Below, in pieces: positions 28,614 through 37,311 of a stretch of DNA of 64,000 nucleotides. Positions within the stretch are counted from its first letter, which is position 1. Each line of letters starts with the position of its first letter. The notes under the pieces are model-generated. The model saw only the letters and a program-made list of their open reading frames with translations, ran no database searches and was not told the DNA's origin. The stretch is taken from positions 61,343 through 125,342 of the forward strand of contig NZ_JAKJIC010000012.1 of the NCBI RefSeq assembly GCF_021864535.1, given 5' to 3'. Source of the DNA: Oryzibacter oryziterrae. GTDB taxonomy: Bacteria > Pseudomonadota > Alphaproteobacteria > Rhizobiales > Pleomorphomonadaceae. The position numbers were made by a program, and so were the translations under genes.

Positions 28614-29906
28614 TCAGGTCTTGTTGCGATCCCGCCGGGCCCGATCGTCGAAGACCAGGCCGGTTTCAACGGATTTGGCGCCGAACTTGGCGCGGATGGC
28701 GTCCATGGCGCGCTCGGCGGCGGCCTTGCGGGTCGACGTGATGTCGATGAGATCGGTGGGGTCGGCCTGCTTGGGATCGCCCAGATCGCTGACGGTGACG
28801 CCGATCAGCCGGTATTTGAGACCGTGCGCCTCCTTGGCCAGCAGGTCGTCGGCGGCCTGGAAGATGCGGTCGGCCAGCTGGGTGGGATCAGCGAGACGGC
28901 GGGCGCGGGTGGACAGCTTGAAATCGTGGGTCTTGAGCTTCAGCGTGACGGTCTGACCGGCCTTGTCGGCCTTCTTGAGGTGATCGGAGACCTTTTCGGA
29001 AAGGCGGCGCAGGATCGGCCGCAGGCTTGGCAGATCGGCGAGATCCTCGAAGAACGTGGTCTCGGCCCCGAAGCTCTTGCGCTTGCCGTGCGGGTCGACG
29101 CGGCGGTCGTCCTCCCCCTGACAAAGTTTGGCAAGACGGATGCCCATGGCGCCGTAGCGGCGGATCAGGATCTCGGGCTCCGTCTCCTGCAAGGTGCCGA
29201 CGGTGCGGATGCCATCGGCCGCGAGACGCTCGGCAAAGGCCTTACCGACGCCCCAGATGGTGGTGACCGGGCGCGGCGCCAAGAAGGCCTTGGCCTCACC
29301 GGGACCGATTACCGAGAAGCCGCGCGGCTTGTCGAGATCGGAGGCGATCTTGGCGAGGAACTTGTTGGGGGCAAGGCCGACCGAGACGGTGATGCCGAGG
29401 TCGCGCTCGACCTCCATGGCAAAGCGGGCGAGCGTCAGGGCCGGCGAGCCGTGGTGGAGCTGCTCGGTGCCGGAGAGATCGAGGAAGGCCTCGTCGATGG
29501 ACAGGGGCTCGACCAGCGGGGTCAGCGCCAGCATGCGCTCGCGGACCTGCCGGCCGACCTTGACGTATTTCTCCATGTTCGGCCGAATGACGACCGCCTC
29601 GGGGCAGAGTTCGAGCGCCTTGAACATAGGCATGGCCGAGCGGACGCCGCTCAGCCGGGCGATGTAGCAGGCTGTCGAGACGACACCGCGCTTGCCACCA
29701 CCGATGATCACCGCCCGGTCGGCCAGCGAAGGATCATCGCGCTTTTCGACCGACGCATAGAAGGCGTCGCAATCGATATGGGCGATGGTGAGAGCGTGCT
29801 GGTCGGGATGGCGCAGGAGGCGCGGACTGCCGCAGGTGCTGCAGCGACGGCGCACCGGATCGACCTGCACGGCCAGACAGTCCCGACAAAATGCCCCCGC
29901 GGTCAT
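28614..29906 (-). CDS. dinB: DNA polymerase IV
   Basis: This Y-family translesion polymerase of 430 residues has the catalytic motifs [19 protein letters not shown] and [14 protein letters not shown], the helix-hairpin-helix region ([19 protein letters not shown]) and the little finger domain. Before the catalytic core is a short cysteine-containing extension ([22 protein letters not shown]) that looks like a four-cysteine zinc ribbon, a feature of many Rhizobiales DinB proteins. A canonical beta-clamp motif is not obvious. It is probably damage-inducible. A DUF3572 gene lies 60 bp upstream. Confidence 0.93.
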   Translation of the reverse strand: MTAGAFCRDCLAVQVDPVRRRCSTCGSPRLLRHPDQHALTIAHIDCDAFYASVEKRDDPSLADRAVIIGGGKRGVVSTACYIARLSGVRSAMPMFKALELCPEAVVIRPNMEKYVKVGRQVRERMLALTPLVEPLSIDEAFLDLSGTEQLHHGSPALTLARFAMEVERDLGITVSVGLAPNKFLAKIASDLDKPRGFSVIGPGEAKAFLAPRPVTTIWGVGKAFAERLAADGIRTVGTLQETEPEILIRRYGAMGIRLAKLCQGEDDRRVDPHGKRKSFGAETTFFEDLADLPSLRPILRRLSEKVSDHLKKADKAGQTVTLKLKTHDFKLSTRARRLADPTQLADRIFQAADDLLAKEAHGLKYRLIGVTVSDLGDPKQADPTDLIDITSTRKAAAERAMDAIRAKFGAKSVETGLVFDDRARRDRNKT

Positions 29907-29966
29907 GATCGGACACCTCCCCTGCCCGCCTTATTGCTGACGTCTACTGACTGTAGAAGTCAGCAG

Positions 29967-30251
29967 TCATTCATGATCGCCATCGAGCACATAGCGGGCG
30001 GCGGCAATCATGGTCGGGCGGATTGCAGCCGCCTCGGCAAAGGCTAGCAGCAGCGACTCGTCAGCCATGAAAAACTCGAGCACACCGGCGAGAAACCCCG
30101 GCTCGCTGGCCGCCTTGCGCAGCTCCGACGGTCCGATGCCGGTCAAAGACAGGAAACGACCGAGTGATTCCGGGTCTCCGGCCAGGAATGCGAGGCCCTG
30201 AATGGCGATTTTCTCGGCATTTTCGGCGTTGAGCCTGGAATCTCGGATCAT
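29967..30251 (-). CDS. DUF3572-family small protein
   Basis: The 94-residue acidic helical protein (ENAEKIAIQGLAFLAGDPES, then LGRFLSLTGIGPSELRKAAS) matches the alphaproteobacterial DUF3572 family. Its function is unknown. It is transcribed on the same strand as dinB, 60 bp upstream, and divergent from divK. The DUF3572-divK-pleD neighbourhood is recurrent in Rhizobiales, as I remember it, but no mechanistic link is established here. Confidence 0.8.
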   Translation of the reverse strand: MIRDSRLNAENAEKIAIQGLAFLAGDPESLGRFLSLTGIGPSELRKAASEPGFLAGVLEFFMADESLLLAFAEAAAIRPTMIAAARYVLDGDHE

Positions 30252-30472
30252 GGTTGCAGCCTGTTTGTGATTGCTAAAGGAATCTATCCTATATTGATAT
30301 TCTGAAAACCATTGAAGAAAGCGCGCCCCGTTTTGCGTAGACGCGTAGCCGAAAGTTATCCCTTGGCCGCTTGGCCCTGGAACGGTGAGGTGTCTGAGAT
30401 CGTAATACTCCGAGAGAAAGTGTCGATCGGAGTGTTCCGAGTACCAAGTGGCGGAAGCTGGAAGTGAGCGGT

Positions 30473-30841
30473 ATGGCGAAGACAGTTCTCATCGTCGAAG
30501 ACAACGAACTGAACATGAAGCTCTTCCACGACCTGCTGGAGGCGCACGGCTATCGTACCGTCCAGACCCGCAACGGCATCGAGGCGCTCGATCTTGCTCG
30601 GACCCACAAGCCGGACCTGATCCTGATGGACATCCAGCTGCCTGAGGTCTCCGGTCTCGAAGTCACCAAGTGGCTGAAGGAAGACGACGATCTCCGCTCG
30701 ATCCCGGTGGTCGCGGTGACGGCCTTTGCCATGAAGGGCGATGAAGAGCGCATCCGTCAGGGTGGTTGCGAGGCCTATATTTCAAAACCTATCTCGGTCG
30801 CAAAGTTTGTGGAAACTGTTCGCGCCTATGCTGGCGAGTAA
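30473..30841 (+). CDS. divK: Single-domain response regulator DivK
   Basis: DivK is a stand-alone receiver that, when phosphorylated, signals through DivJ/PleC/DivL to control CtrA and the alphaproteobacterial cell cycle. The 122-residue protein has the acidic pair in [18 protein letters not shown], phospho-acceptor D53 ([12 protein letters not shown]), T at [10 protein letters not shown] and K in ISKPI. ATG 30473 gives the family N-terminus; a GTG three codons earlier is possible. pleD follows after 125 bp, as in Caulobacter. Confidence 0.95.
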   Translation: MAKTVLIVEDNELNMKLFHDLLEAHGYRTVQTRNGIEALDLARTHKPDLILMDIQLPEVSGLEVTKWLKEDDDLRSIPVVAVTAFAMKGDEERIRQGGCEAYISKPISVAKFVETVRAYAGE

Positions 30842-30966
30842 GGTTGCTACATCGCTACCATTGAATGTATCCAAGGATGTCCGCCTGCAGTGCGTTGCAT
30901 AGCGCAGCAAATCGTGGACCAGCCAAGGACTTTGACGTCTGAACCTTCATAGCCGGGCTTCGTACA

Positions 30967-32337
30967 ATGACTGCGCGTATTCTTGTGGTCGATGACATTG
31001 CAGCCAACGTACGCCTCCTCGAGGCGAGACTGACGGCCGAATATTTTGACGTGCACACGGCCACGTCCGGCGCCGAAGCGCTCGACATGCTGGAGCACTC
31101 CCCCTTCGACATCGTCCTCCTGGACGTGATGATGCCAGGAATGGACGGCTTTGAAGTCTGCCGCCGCATCCGTGCCAATCCCAAGACCACGCACGTGCCG
31201 GTGATCATGGTCACCGCGCTCGACCAGGTCGCCGATCGCGTGAACGGCCTCGAAGCCGGTGCCGATGACTTCCTGACAAAGCCCGTTTCCGACGTGCAGC
31301 TGATCACGCGCGTGAAGAGCCTGGTGCGCTTGAAGCTGTTGACCGATGAGCTGACGCTACGCGCCAATCAGGGCAACATCGGCATGGACAAGGCGCTGAC
31401 TTATGACGATCTGACGCGCGGCAATCCCAGCCGTATCCTGATCGTCGACGACCGCCGTTCGTCCTATGAGCGTCTGTCCACGGTGCTGGCGAGCGAGAGC
31501 GAAGTCGAGGTGGAAACCAATCCGCAGGAGGCCCTGTTCCGGGCGGCGGAGAATCCCTACGACCTGCTGATCGTCAACATCACGCTGGCCGATCACGATG
31601 CCCTGCGCTTGTGTTCGCAGATCCGGTCACTGGAGCGGACGCGCATGCTGCCGATCCTGCTGATCACCGAGATGGAAGACACCGTGCGCCTGCAGCGCGG
31701 TCTGGATCTCGGCGTCAATGACTATCTGATCCGTCCGATCGACAAGCAGGAACTGCTGGCGCGCGCAAGGACGCAGATCCGCCGCAAGCGCTACACCGAC
31801 CGACTGCGTGACAACGTGCTCAGCAGCATGGAAATGGCGATCACCGACAGTCTGACCAACCTTTACAACAGGCGGTATCTCGACGGTCACTTGAAGGCCG
31901 TGGTGGCGCAGTCACAAGAGCGGCGGGCCGACCTGTCGCTGCTGATCATCGACATCGATCATTTCAAGCGCATCAACGACACCCACGGCCACGACGCCGG
32001 CGACGACATTCTGAGGGAGTTCGCGGCTCGCATTCGCAAGAACCTGCGCGGCATCGACCTGGCCTGCCGCTATGGCGGTGAGGAGTTCGTGGTGGTGATG
32101 CCGGATACCGACTATGACCTGGCGTCGCTGGTGGCCGAGCGCCTGCGCCAGAAGATCGCCCGCGAACCCTTTGCAATCGCTGGCGGATCGCAGTTCGTGG
32201 ATGTGACGATTTCCATCGGTCTGTCACGCCTCAACGAGTCCGGGGACAGCGTGGAAGCGCTGCTCAAGCGCGCCGACACCGCCCTCTACCGCGCCAAGAA
32301 CGAGGGCCGGAACCGCGTGGTACTCGCGGCAGCCTGA
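30967..32337 (+). CDS. pleD: Response regulator diguanylate cyclase PleD
   Basis: The 456-residue protein has receiver 1 (residues 1-120, phospho-acceptor D53), receiver 2 (about 155-275) and a GGDEF cyclase domain (about 290-456). In receiver 2 the acceptor position is N204 (LLIVNITLAD), so it is a phosphorylation-dead adaptor as in Caulobacter PleD. The active site is GGEEF at 370-374, with the feedback I-site RxxD at 361-364 (RGID). It makes cyclic-di-GMP upon phosphorylation of D53 and controls the motile-to-sessile transition. A strong terminator follows. Confidence 0.95.
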   Translation: MTARILVVDDIAANVRLLEARLTAEYFDVHTATSGAEALDMLEHSPFDIVLLDVMMPGMDGFEVCRRIRANPKTTHVPVIMVTALDQVADRVNGLEAGADDFLTKPVSDVQLITRVKSLVRLKLLTDELTLRANQGNIGMDKALTYDDLTRGNPSRILIVDDRRSSYERLSTVLASESEVEVETNPQEALFRAAENPYDLLIVNITLADHDALRLCSQIRSLERTRMLPILLITEMEDTVRLQRGLDLGVNDYLIRPIDKQELLARARTQIRRKRYTDRLRDNVLSSMEMAITDSLTNLYNRRYLDGHLKAVVAQSQERRADLSLLIIDIDHFKRINDTHGHDAGDDILREFAARIRKNLRGIDLACRYGGEEFVVVMPDTDYDLASLVAERLRQKIAREPFAIAGGSQFVDVTISIGLSRLNESGDSVEALLKRADTALYRAKNEGRNRVVLAAA

Positions 32338-32351
32338 TCGACCGACCAGAC

Positions 32352-32396
32352 ATGAAAACGGCCCCGGACGGATGATCTCCGCGGGGCCGTTTTCAT
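32352..32396. terminator. Bidirectional terminator between pleD and ridA
   Basis: ATGAAAACGGCCCC (32352-32365) and GGGGCCGTTTTCAT (32383-32396) form a perfect 14-bp stem with A-rich and T-rich flanks, which serves both convergent genes. Confidence 0.85.
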
Positions 32397-32413
32397 TTGC
32401 AATCAGCCAGTTC

Positions 32414-32767
32414 TCATTCCGGCAGGGCGGCCGTGACGATGAACTCGACCTTGTACTCGGGGGCCGCCAGCTTGGCTTCGCCGGTGGCGCGGGCAGGCGT
32501 GTGGCCGGGAACGACCCAGGACTCCCAAACCTCGTTCATGGCGGCGAAATCATTGATGTCGGCCAGCCAGATGATGGTCTGCAGGATATGGGTCTTGTCG
32601 GTGCCGGCGGCGGCCAGCAGGCGATCGACCTCGGCCAGCGCGAAGGCGGCCTGGCTCTTGACGTCGCCCTCGGGCTTGCCGACCTGGCCGGCGAGATAGA
32701 CGGTCTTGTTGTAGACGACGGCGTCGCTCATGCGCTTGCCGGTGCCGATGCGGGTGATGTTGGACAT
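32414..32767 (-). CDS. RidA/YjgF/YER057c-family protein
   Basis: The 117-residue protein belongs to the Rid family, whose members hydrolyse reactive enamines and imines or act in pyrimidine catabolism (RutC). It has ISRIGTGKRMSDAVVYNKTV-like text (TRIGTGKRMS, TVYLAGQVG) and ends ARATGEAKLAAPEYKVEFIV, where the usual catalytic arginine motif (R.....L) is represented by PARATGEAKL. It lies 115 bp downstream of the GntR gene on the same strand, so it might be a distal member of the triazine operon, but it could be independent. Confidence 0.85.
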   Translation of the reverse strand: MSNITRIGTGKRMSDAVVYNKTVYLAGQVGKPEGDVKSQAAFALAEVDRLLAAAGTDKTHILQTIIWLADINDFAAMNEVWESWVVPGHTPARATGEAKLAAPEYKVEFIVTAALPE

Positions 32768-32882
32768 GGAAATCTCCAGGATCTGGGTCAGGCGATTATG
32801 GCCTTGTACCTATCCGCAGGATCGCTCTGCCGCAACCGAAAACGGTTGATGTCCACGCCCCTGCCGCAGCAGGAACTGCCGG

Positions 32883-33587
32883 TCAGTGTGCCTCGGCGTA
32901 GGCGTCGTAGGCTTCCTCGACGGAGATGAGATGCTGACGCATGGCCAGATAGGCGGCCTCCCGATCGCCGCGCAGGATGGCCGCGACCACATGGTCATGC
33001 TCTTCGAAGGAGCGCTGAAGACGCCCGATGGTGCGAAATTGCGCACGGCGGAAAGGTTGGATGCGCGTTCGTGTTTGCTGTGTTATTTCAAATAGATAGC
33101 TATTGTGCGCGCCGACATAGATGGCCGAATGGAACGACTCGTTGACGACATTGTAGCTCTCAGGCTCACCGATCCGGACCAGCTCGCGCAGCTCATCGTG
33201 GATGGCTTCAAGCTGCCGCCGTTCCGGTGTCGTCATGTTCTGGGCCGCAAGACCCGCGCAGGCGGCCTCAAGCTCGGCCATGGTGACGAACATGTCGTGC
33301 AACTGCCGCTCATCGAGCTTGGCGACGATGGCGCCGCGGTGGGGCCGGATCTCGACGAGGCCGCTGGCGCTGAGCTGGCGCAAGGCTTCGCGAACGGGGG
33401 TGCGCGACACACCGAAGCGGGAAGCAAGGCGCACTTCATCCAGCGCGGTGCCCGGCTCAAACTCGCCGCTGACGATGGCGTCGGCAAGGTCATGCCGCAA
33501 GCCCTCGGTGCGCGTCCGGCCGTCGGGCCGGGGAGCCGAGATGCTGATCCGCCTGGACTTTACCTTGCTGCGCACCGCCGACTTCAT
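32883..33587 (-). CDS. GntR-family (FCD/FadR-type) regulator of the triazine cluster
   Basis: The 234-residue protein has a winged helix-turn-helix (LRHDLADAIVSGEFEPGTAL, ASRFGVSRTPVREALRQLSA) and a C-terminal FCD ligand domain with metal-site histidines (NESFHSAIYVGAHN and SFEEHDHVVAAI). It ends the leftward catabolic operon, 57 bp after the AtzH-like gene, and is the only regulator in it. It is therefore the likely local repressor, released by cyanurate, biuret or a product. The start at 33587 has GAGGGTGTG upstream. A palindrome of the type bound by this subfamily lies at 44599-44616. Confidence 0.87.
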   Translation of the reverse strand: MKSAVRSKVKSRRISISAPRPDGRTRTEGLRHDLADAIVSGEFEPGTALDEVRLASRFGVSRTPVREALRQLSASGLVEIRPHRGAIVAKLDERQLHDMFVTMAELEAACAGLAAQNMTTPERRQLEAIHDELRELVRIGEPESYNVVNESFHSAIYVGAHNSYLFEITQQTRTRIQPFRRAQFRTIGRLQRSFEEHDHVVAAILRGDREAAYLAMRQHLISVEEAYDAYAEAH

Positions 33588-33644
33588 CACACCCTCGATC
33601 TTTGGGCCAACGTGCCAGGACGCCGGCACTCCGGCCTGCGGAAG

Positions 33645-34043
33645 TTACTTCGACTCGTCGATCACGCTCACATGCGCCGCAGCGACACGCCAGCCGTCGG
33701 ACGTTCTCACCCACGTCTGCATCTGCCGCCCGACCCGTCCAGGGGCGCTGTCGCGCCGGAACAGCGTGGCTGCAACGCCAAAATCCCGGCCGTAGGTGGT
33801 GATCACCGTGCGGTCGATGGTGCGGGCCAGCCCTGCCGGCGAGCGGGCAGCGCGAAACGCGGCAACTTCGTCGTATCCATAGAGATTTTCCCCGATACCG
33901 TAGCGGATCGTCGACGGTGCCACAAGGAACAAGCGATCGAGTGCGACAACATCGTTGGAGACGAGAGCGGCTTCATATTCGGCGAACACGGCTTCGAGCT
34001 CGGCCTTCACCTCGGGCAGATCGATGTCTTCAGGAGAAATCAT
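33645..34043 (-). CDS. AtzH/HpxZ-like protein (DUF3225, NTF2-like fold)
   Basis: The 132-residue protein has the NTF2-like AtzH/HpxZ pattern: VKAELEAVFAEYEAALVSND, then LDRLFLVAPSTIRYGIGENL, YGYDEVAAFRAARSP and TWVRTSDGWRVAAAHVS. AtzH of Pseudomonas sp. ADP has been described as acting on 1,3-dicarboxyurea to give allophanate, and HpxZ occurs in oxalurate pathways. Next to AtzE, AtzG and an AtzD-family enzyme the AtzH role fits best. The gene overlaps the cyclo-ligase-like gene by 4 bp (ATGA), which fixes the start. Confidence 0.8.
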   Translation of the reverse strand: MISPEDIDLPEVKAELEAVFAEYEAALVSNDVVALDRLFLVAPSTIRYGIGENLYGYDEVAAFRAARSPAGLARTIDRTVITTYGRDFGVAATLFRRDSAPGRVGRQMQTWVRTSDGWRVAAAHVSVIDESK

Positions 34044-34804
34044 GAGCGCGTCTCGATGCGGGAGCGAAGATCCGTGAGGAAGGGTATGTCGCGGTATTGG
34101 TCCGGCTGGACGGCATCCCAATAGACGCCCCTGGGCTGGACGTGGCGGGTGCCGGTGACAGTGAGCCCCTGCTCGGTCGCCACATAATGCAGCGCGGAAT
34201 CATGGGCTTGCATGGGCAGGCGATCAGCGTCGACCAGCTGCACGGAATGCACCGTGGTGGCGATCGGGGTCTTTTCGTCGACGAGGCCAAGTTCGCGGAA
34301 GATGCCGAGTTCGAGATCGGCGAAGCCTCCCCCCTTGCCGGTGCGTCCGCCGGCGCGCGTGACGGCAACGGAGCCGACGACGACGAAATCGATGGGCGAC
34401 ATGTCAAAGAACTCGAGCGGCTCGCCATGGGCGAGGAAGCCCTGACTGGTGGCGGCCAGCTCGAACTGGATGCCGTCAGCCCGCAGTCTGGCCGGATCGA
34501 GACGGACAAAGGGAAAGCCCTTGGTCAGCTCGGGAACCGGCGCATAGACCACCTTGCCATCATACAACGCCCTGAGGCGGACGGGGATTTGTCCGGCGTC
34601 CGGATTGCATTTGACGATGTGGGCGGCGGCCCATTCGGGCGCCCTCGACAGGTGCAGGGCGGCGAGATCGGCACCGGCGAAATTGGGAATGCGACCGGCG
34701 ACCGGGCCGACATTGACACCGGTCTCGACCAGTTTTTCCCAGATTTCCGCCCTGAGATCATCCTTGGTGTTGTTGCGTCCAGTCCAGCGCGGGCTATCGG
34801 CCAT
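34040..34804 (-). CDS. 5-formyltetrahydrofolate cyclo-ligase-like protein
   Basis: The 254-residue protein resembles the 5-FTHF cyclo-ligase (NagB/RpiA/CoA transferase-like) superfamily: an N-terminal RAEIWEKLVETGVNVGPVAGRIPNF (quoted in part: EIWEKLVETGV), a middle ARLRADGIQFELAATSQGF, and the nucleotide loop GGRTGKGGGFADLELGIFRE that is diagnostic of the family (GxGxGYyD class, here GKGGGFAD). It lies inside the triazine operon, 5 bp after atzE and overlapping the AtzH-like gene. True folate activity is doubtful, and I know of no assigned step for it in cyanurate breakdown. A carboxylate or amide ligation is possible but is inference. Confidence 0.75.
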   Translation of the reverse strand: MADSPRWTGRNNTKDDLRAEIWEKLVETGVNVGPVAGRIPNFAGADLAALHLSRAPEWAAAHIVKCNPDAGQIPVRLRALYDGKVVYAPVPELTKGFPFVRLDPARLRADGIQFELAATSQGFLAHGEPLEFFDMSPIDFVVVGSVAVTRAGGRTGKGGGFADLELGIFRELGLVDEKTPIATTVHSVQLVDADRLPMQAHDSALHYVATEQGLTVTGTRHVQPRGVYWDAVQPDQYRDIPFLTDLRSRIETRS

Positions 34805-34809
34805 CGGTG

Positions 34810-36249
34810 TCAGTCCCCCGTGATCATGGCGATGGGCGCCTTGGCGGTGCCGAGCAACTCGAGGCGGCGAGCCACCTTGAGGGCGATATCCTCGCGCCAG
34901 GGCGCGGCGATCACCTGAACGGCGATCGGCATGCGCTCGCCCTCCAGCCAGACGGGAACGGCGGCGACCGGCAGGCCGGCAAAGGAGATGGGCTGGGTGA
35001 ACAGGCCGATGTTGGGCCGCGCCGGAACCTCCTGTCCGTTCAAGGACATGGTGAGCTGGTCGCGGTAAAGCGCCGGGAATGGCGTCGCCGGCGCGAGGAT
35101 CACGTCGACCTCCTCGAACAGGCGATTGACGGCGGCACGATACCAGGAGCGGAAGCGCTGGGCGGCGATCACCCAGCCGGCGGGCAGCAGGGTACCGGCG
35201 AGGAAGCGGTCGCGCGTTTCCGGGTCGAAATCGGCGGCGCGGGTCTGCAGGCGCTGAAGATGCAGCGTGGACGACTCGGCGTTGGTGATGAGATAGGCGG
35301 CCGCGCGAGCGCGTTCGGCCTCAGGAATCTCAATGTCGTCAATGAGATGGCCGCCCTTGACGGTGATGCCGCCCGAACCGATCAGCGCTTCGGCAACCAC
35401 ATCCACGGCCTTGTTGGCCAGCGGGAAGCCGGGGTTGCAGAAGTAGCCGCCGGCGCGGGCGACGCGGAGGTCGCGCGGCAGGAAGTCGAGCTCCTCGGAG
35501 GCATAGACGGGCGGGCGGGAGGCGAGATGCGGATCTGAGGCGTCCGGGCCTTGCAACACGTCGAAGGCGAGGCTCAAGTCCTTGACGGAACGGGCGAAAG
35601 GCCCGAGGTGGTCAAGGCTCCAGGTGAAGGGGAAGCTATGGGAGCGACTGAGACGGCCATAGGTGGGTTTGAGGCCGAAGATGCCGCAGAAGGACGAGGG
35701 AACGCGGATCGAGCCGTTGGTGTCCGAACCAAGCGACAGGGCGACCAGACCGGCGGCGACGGCAGCTCCCGAACCGGATGAGGAACCACCGGTCATCCTC
35801 TTGAGATCATGGGGATTCTTGGCGTCGCCATCATGGGCGTTGCGACCCGTGAAGTCATAGGCATATTCGCCCATGTTGAGGGCACCGAGGCAGACGGCGC
35901 CGGCTTCGGAGAGGCGGGTGATCAGGGGGGAGTCGGCCGTGGCGGGGGGATGATCGCGATTGATCTTCGAGCCGGCGCGAGTCGACAATCCATTGATATC
36001 AAATAGGTTCTTGACACCGTAGGGCACGCCGGCCAGGGCCAGCTGCTCGCCGGCGGCAATGCGCGCGTCCACCTTGTCGGCCTCGGCCAGGGCACGATCG
36101 GCGGTGACGTCGGTGAAGGCGTTGACCGCCTCGTCGATGGCGGAGATGCGATCGAGCGAGCGGCGGACGATGTCGCGCGCGGTGATCTGGCGCGAGTTGA
36201 CGAGATCGGCAATCTCGGACGCCGTTCCGTTGATGGGATCGAGCGTCAT
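34810..36249 (-). CDS. atzE: AtzE-family amidohydrolase (1-carboxybiuret hydrolase large subunit)
   Basis: The 479-residue amidase-signature enzyme has the triad K80 (GVPYGVKNLFD), S156 (MTGGSSSGSG) and nucleophile S180 (SLGSDTNGSIRVPSS); the DTNGS form rather than DTGGS is characteristic of AtzE. With AtzG it removes an amide nitrogen from 1-carboxybiuret, giving 1,3-dicarboxyurea and ammonia in the Pseudomonas pathway. Its ATG overlaps the atzG stop (ATGA), consistent with an obligate complex. Relatives act on other ureas and oxalurate, so the substrate remains inferred from the AtzD and BiuH neighbours. Confidence 0.85.
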   Translation of the reverse strand: MTLDPINGTASEIADLVNSRQITARDIVRRSLDRISAIDEAVNAFTDVTADRALAEADKVDARIAAGEQLALAGVPYGVKNLFDINGLSTRAGSKINRDHPPATADSPLITRLSEAGAVCLGALNMGEYAYDFTGRNAHDGDAKNPHDLKRMTGGSSSGSGAAVAAGLVALSLGSDTNGSIRVPSSFCGIFGLKPTYGRLSRSHSFPFTWSLDHLGPFARSVKDLSLAFDVLQGPDASDPHLASRPPVYASEELDFLPRDLRVARAGGYFCNPGFPLANKAVDVVAEALIGSGGITVKGGHLIDDIEIPEAERARAAAYLITNAESSTLHLQRLQTRAADFDPETRDRFLAGTLLPAGWVIAAQRFRSWYRAAVNRLFEEVDVILAPATPFPALYRDQLTMSLNGQEVPARPNIGLFTQPISFAGLPVAAVPVWLEGERMPIAVQVIAAPWREDIALKVARRLELLGTAKAPIAMITGD

Positions 36250-36440
36250 TTGCCGGCCTCGAAGACGTTGGCGATTTCCACATGGTCGTCGAGCGGGAAG
36301 TTCAGCACCAGTTCGGCCATGCGCGCGGCGGTCTCAAGGTTGACAATAACACCGTTGCGCCACTCGGGGACAATCTCGATTCCCACCACCGGAGCCATGT
36401 GATCCACATGGGCGGCCGCGTCGAACTTCCGCTCAACCAT
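36246..36440 (-). CDS. atzG: AtzG-like small subunit (DUF4089)
   Basis: The 64-residue protein (MVERKFDAAAHVDHMAPVVG at the start, AARMAELVLNFPLDDHVE near the end) matches the DUF4089/AtzG family, the small partner needed to make soluble, active AtzE, and structurally like GatC. Its length is typical. GGGAGGGAAATC lies directly upstream of the ATG. It overlaps the preceding cysteine hydrolase gene by 8 bp and atzE by 4 bp, so the three are translationally linked. Confidence 0.85.
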   Translation of the reverse strand: MVERKFDAAAHVDHMAPVVGIEIVPEWRNGVIVNLETAARMAELVLNFPLDDHVEIANVFEAGK

Positions 36441-37113
36441 CTGATTTCCCTCCCGAAACGGCTTCCGCAAGCGCGGATAGCGGCGCCACCCAACCGACGA
36501 TGGCGCCCTGGGCGGCGATCATGGCGATGGTAGCTTCCTTGAAGGCAGGAAAATAGCTTCCGGTGGCATCTGCAATGAGCAAGTTGGTGAAGCCACGATC
36601 GTTGGCTTCCCGCATGGTGGTTTGTACACAGACTTCTGTGGTGACGCCGGCAAAAACGAGGTGGGTGACGTCCAAGTCCTTGAGGATGCTGGATAAGTCG
36701 GTTGCGTAGAAGGCGCCTTTCCCCGGTTTGTCCACAACATATTCACCGGGTAGCGGCTTGAGGGCGTCGATGATGTCGGCACCCGGTTCGCCACGGATCA
36801 GTATTCTCCCCATGGGGCCGTCGTCGCCGATGCGCAGCGCCGGATTGCCACGGTCACGCTTGGCGGGCGGACAGTCGGAGAGGTCAGGCGCGTGGTTTTC
36901 GCGCGTGTGGATCACGGGCCAATTGTTCTTCCGGAACAAGGCGATAAGGTCAGCTACAACGGGAATGACCGGGGTGAGAAGCGACACGTCGTTGCCAAGC
37001 GTTTCGCCAAAGCCGCCGGGCTCGACGAAGTCGCGCTGCATGTCGATGACGATGAGGGCGACCTTGTCGGGCGGGAAGGAATAGTCGAAGGGGGCGGCCT
37101 TAACGGTGAACAT
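36433..37113 (-). CDS. Isochorismatase-fold cysteine hydrolase (BiuH paralogue)
   Basis: The 226-residue enzyme has the triad candidates D24 ([11 protein letters not shown]), K129 (DKPGKGAF) and C162 (GVTTEVCVQTTMRE), with the same spacing as in the biuret hydrolase-like protein at 39956-40690. The two are clear paralogues. Likely substrates are biuret, a carboxylated biuret or a related ureide such as ureidoacrylate. I chose ATG 37113 (GGGA about 10 bp upstream); an ATG three codons earlier is possible. It starts a second block of the operon after a 198-bp gap, so it may have its own promoter. Confidence 0.85.
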   Translation of the reverse strand: MFTVKAAPFDYSFPPDKVALIVIDMQRDFVEPGGFGETLGNDVSLLTPVIPVVADLIALFRKNNWPVIHTRENHAPDLSDCPPAKRDRGNPALRIGDDGPMGRILIRGEPGADIIDALKPLPGEYVVDKPGKGAFYATDLSSILKDLDVTHLVFAGVTTEVCVQTTMREANDRGFTNLLIADATGSYFPAFKEATIAMIAAQGAIVGWVAPLSALAEAVSGGKSDG

Positions 37114-37311
37114 CACGGTCATTCCCAAAATGTCGCAGGTTGCGTGCAGAAGGCCGGGGGCATTGTCACATCCTCCCAGGGTGCATGACACGGATATGTC
37201 ACCTGGCGCGGCAAGACGAAGAAGGCTCCGCCGACGAAACCGCGAGAAGCGCGGAGTTTCCGGTTTAGGCCTAGTGAAAAGCTCCGAGAGCGTGCCATGG
37301 CGGTCGCAGCC

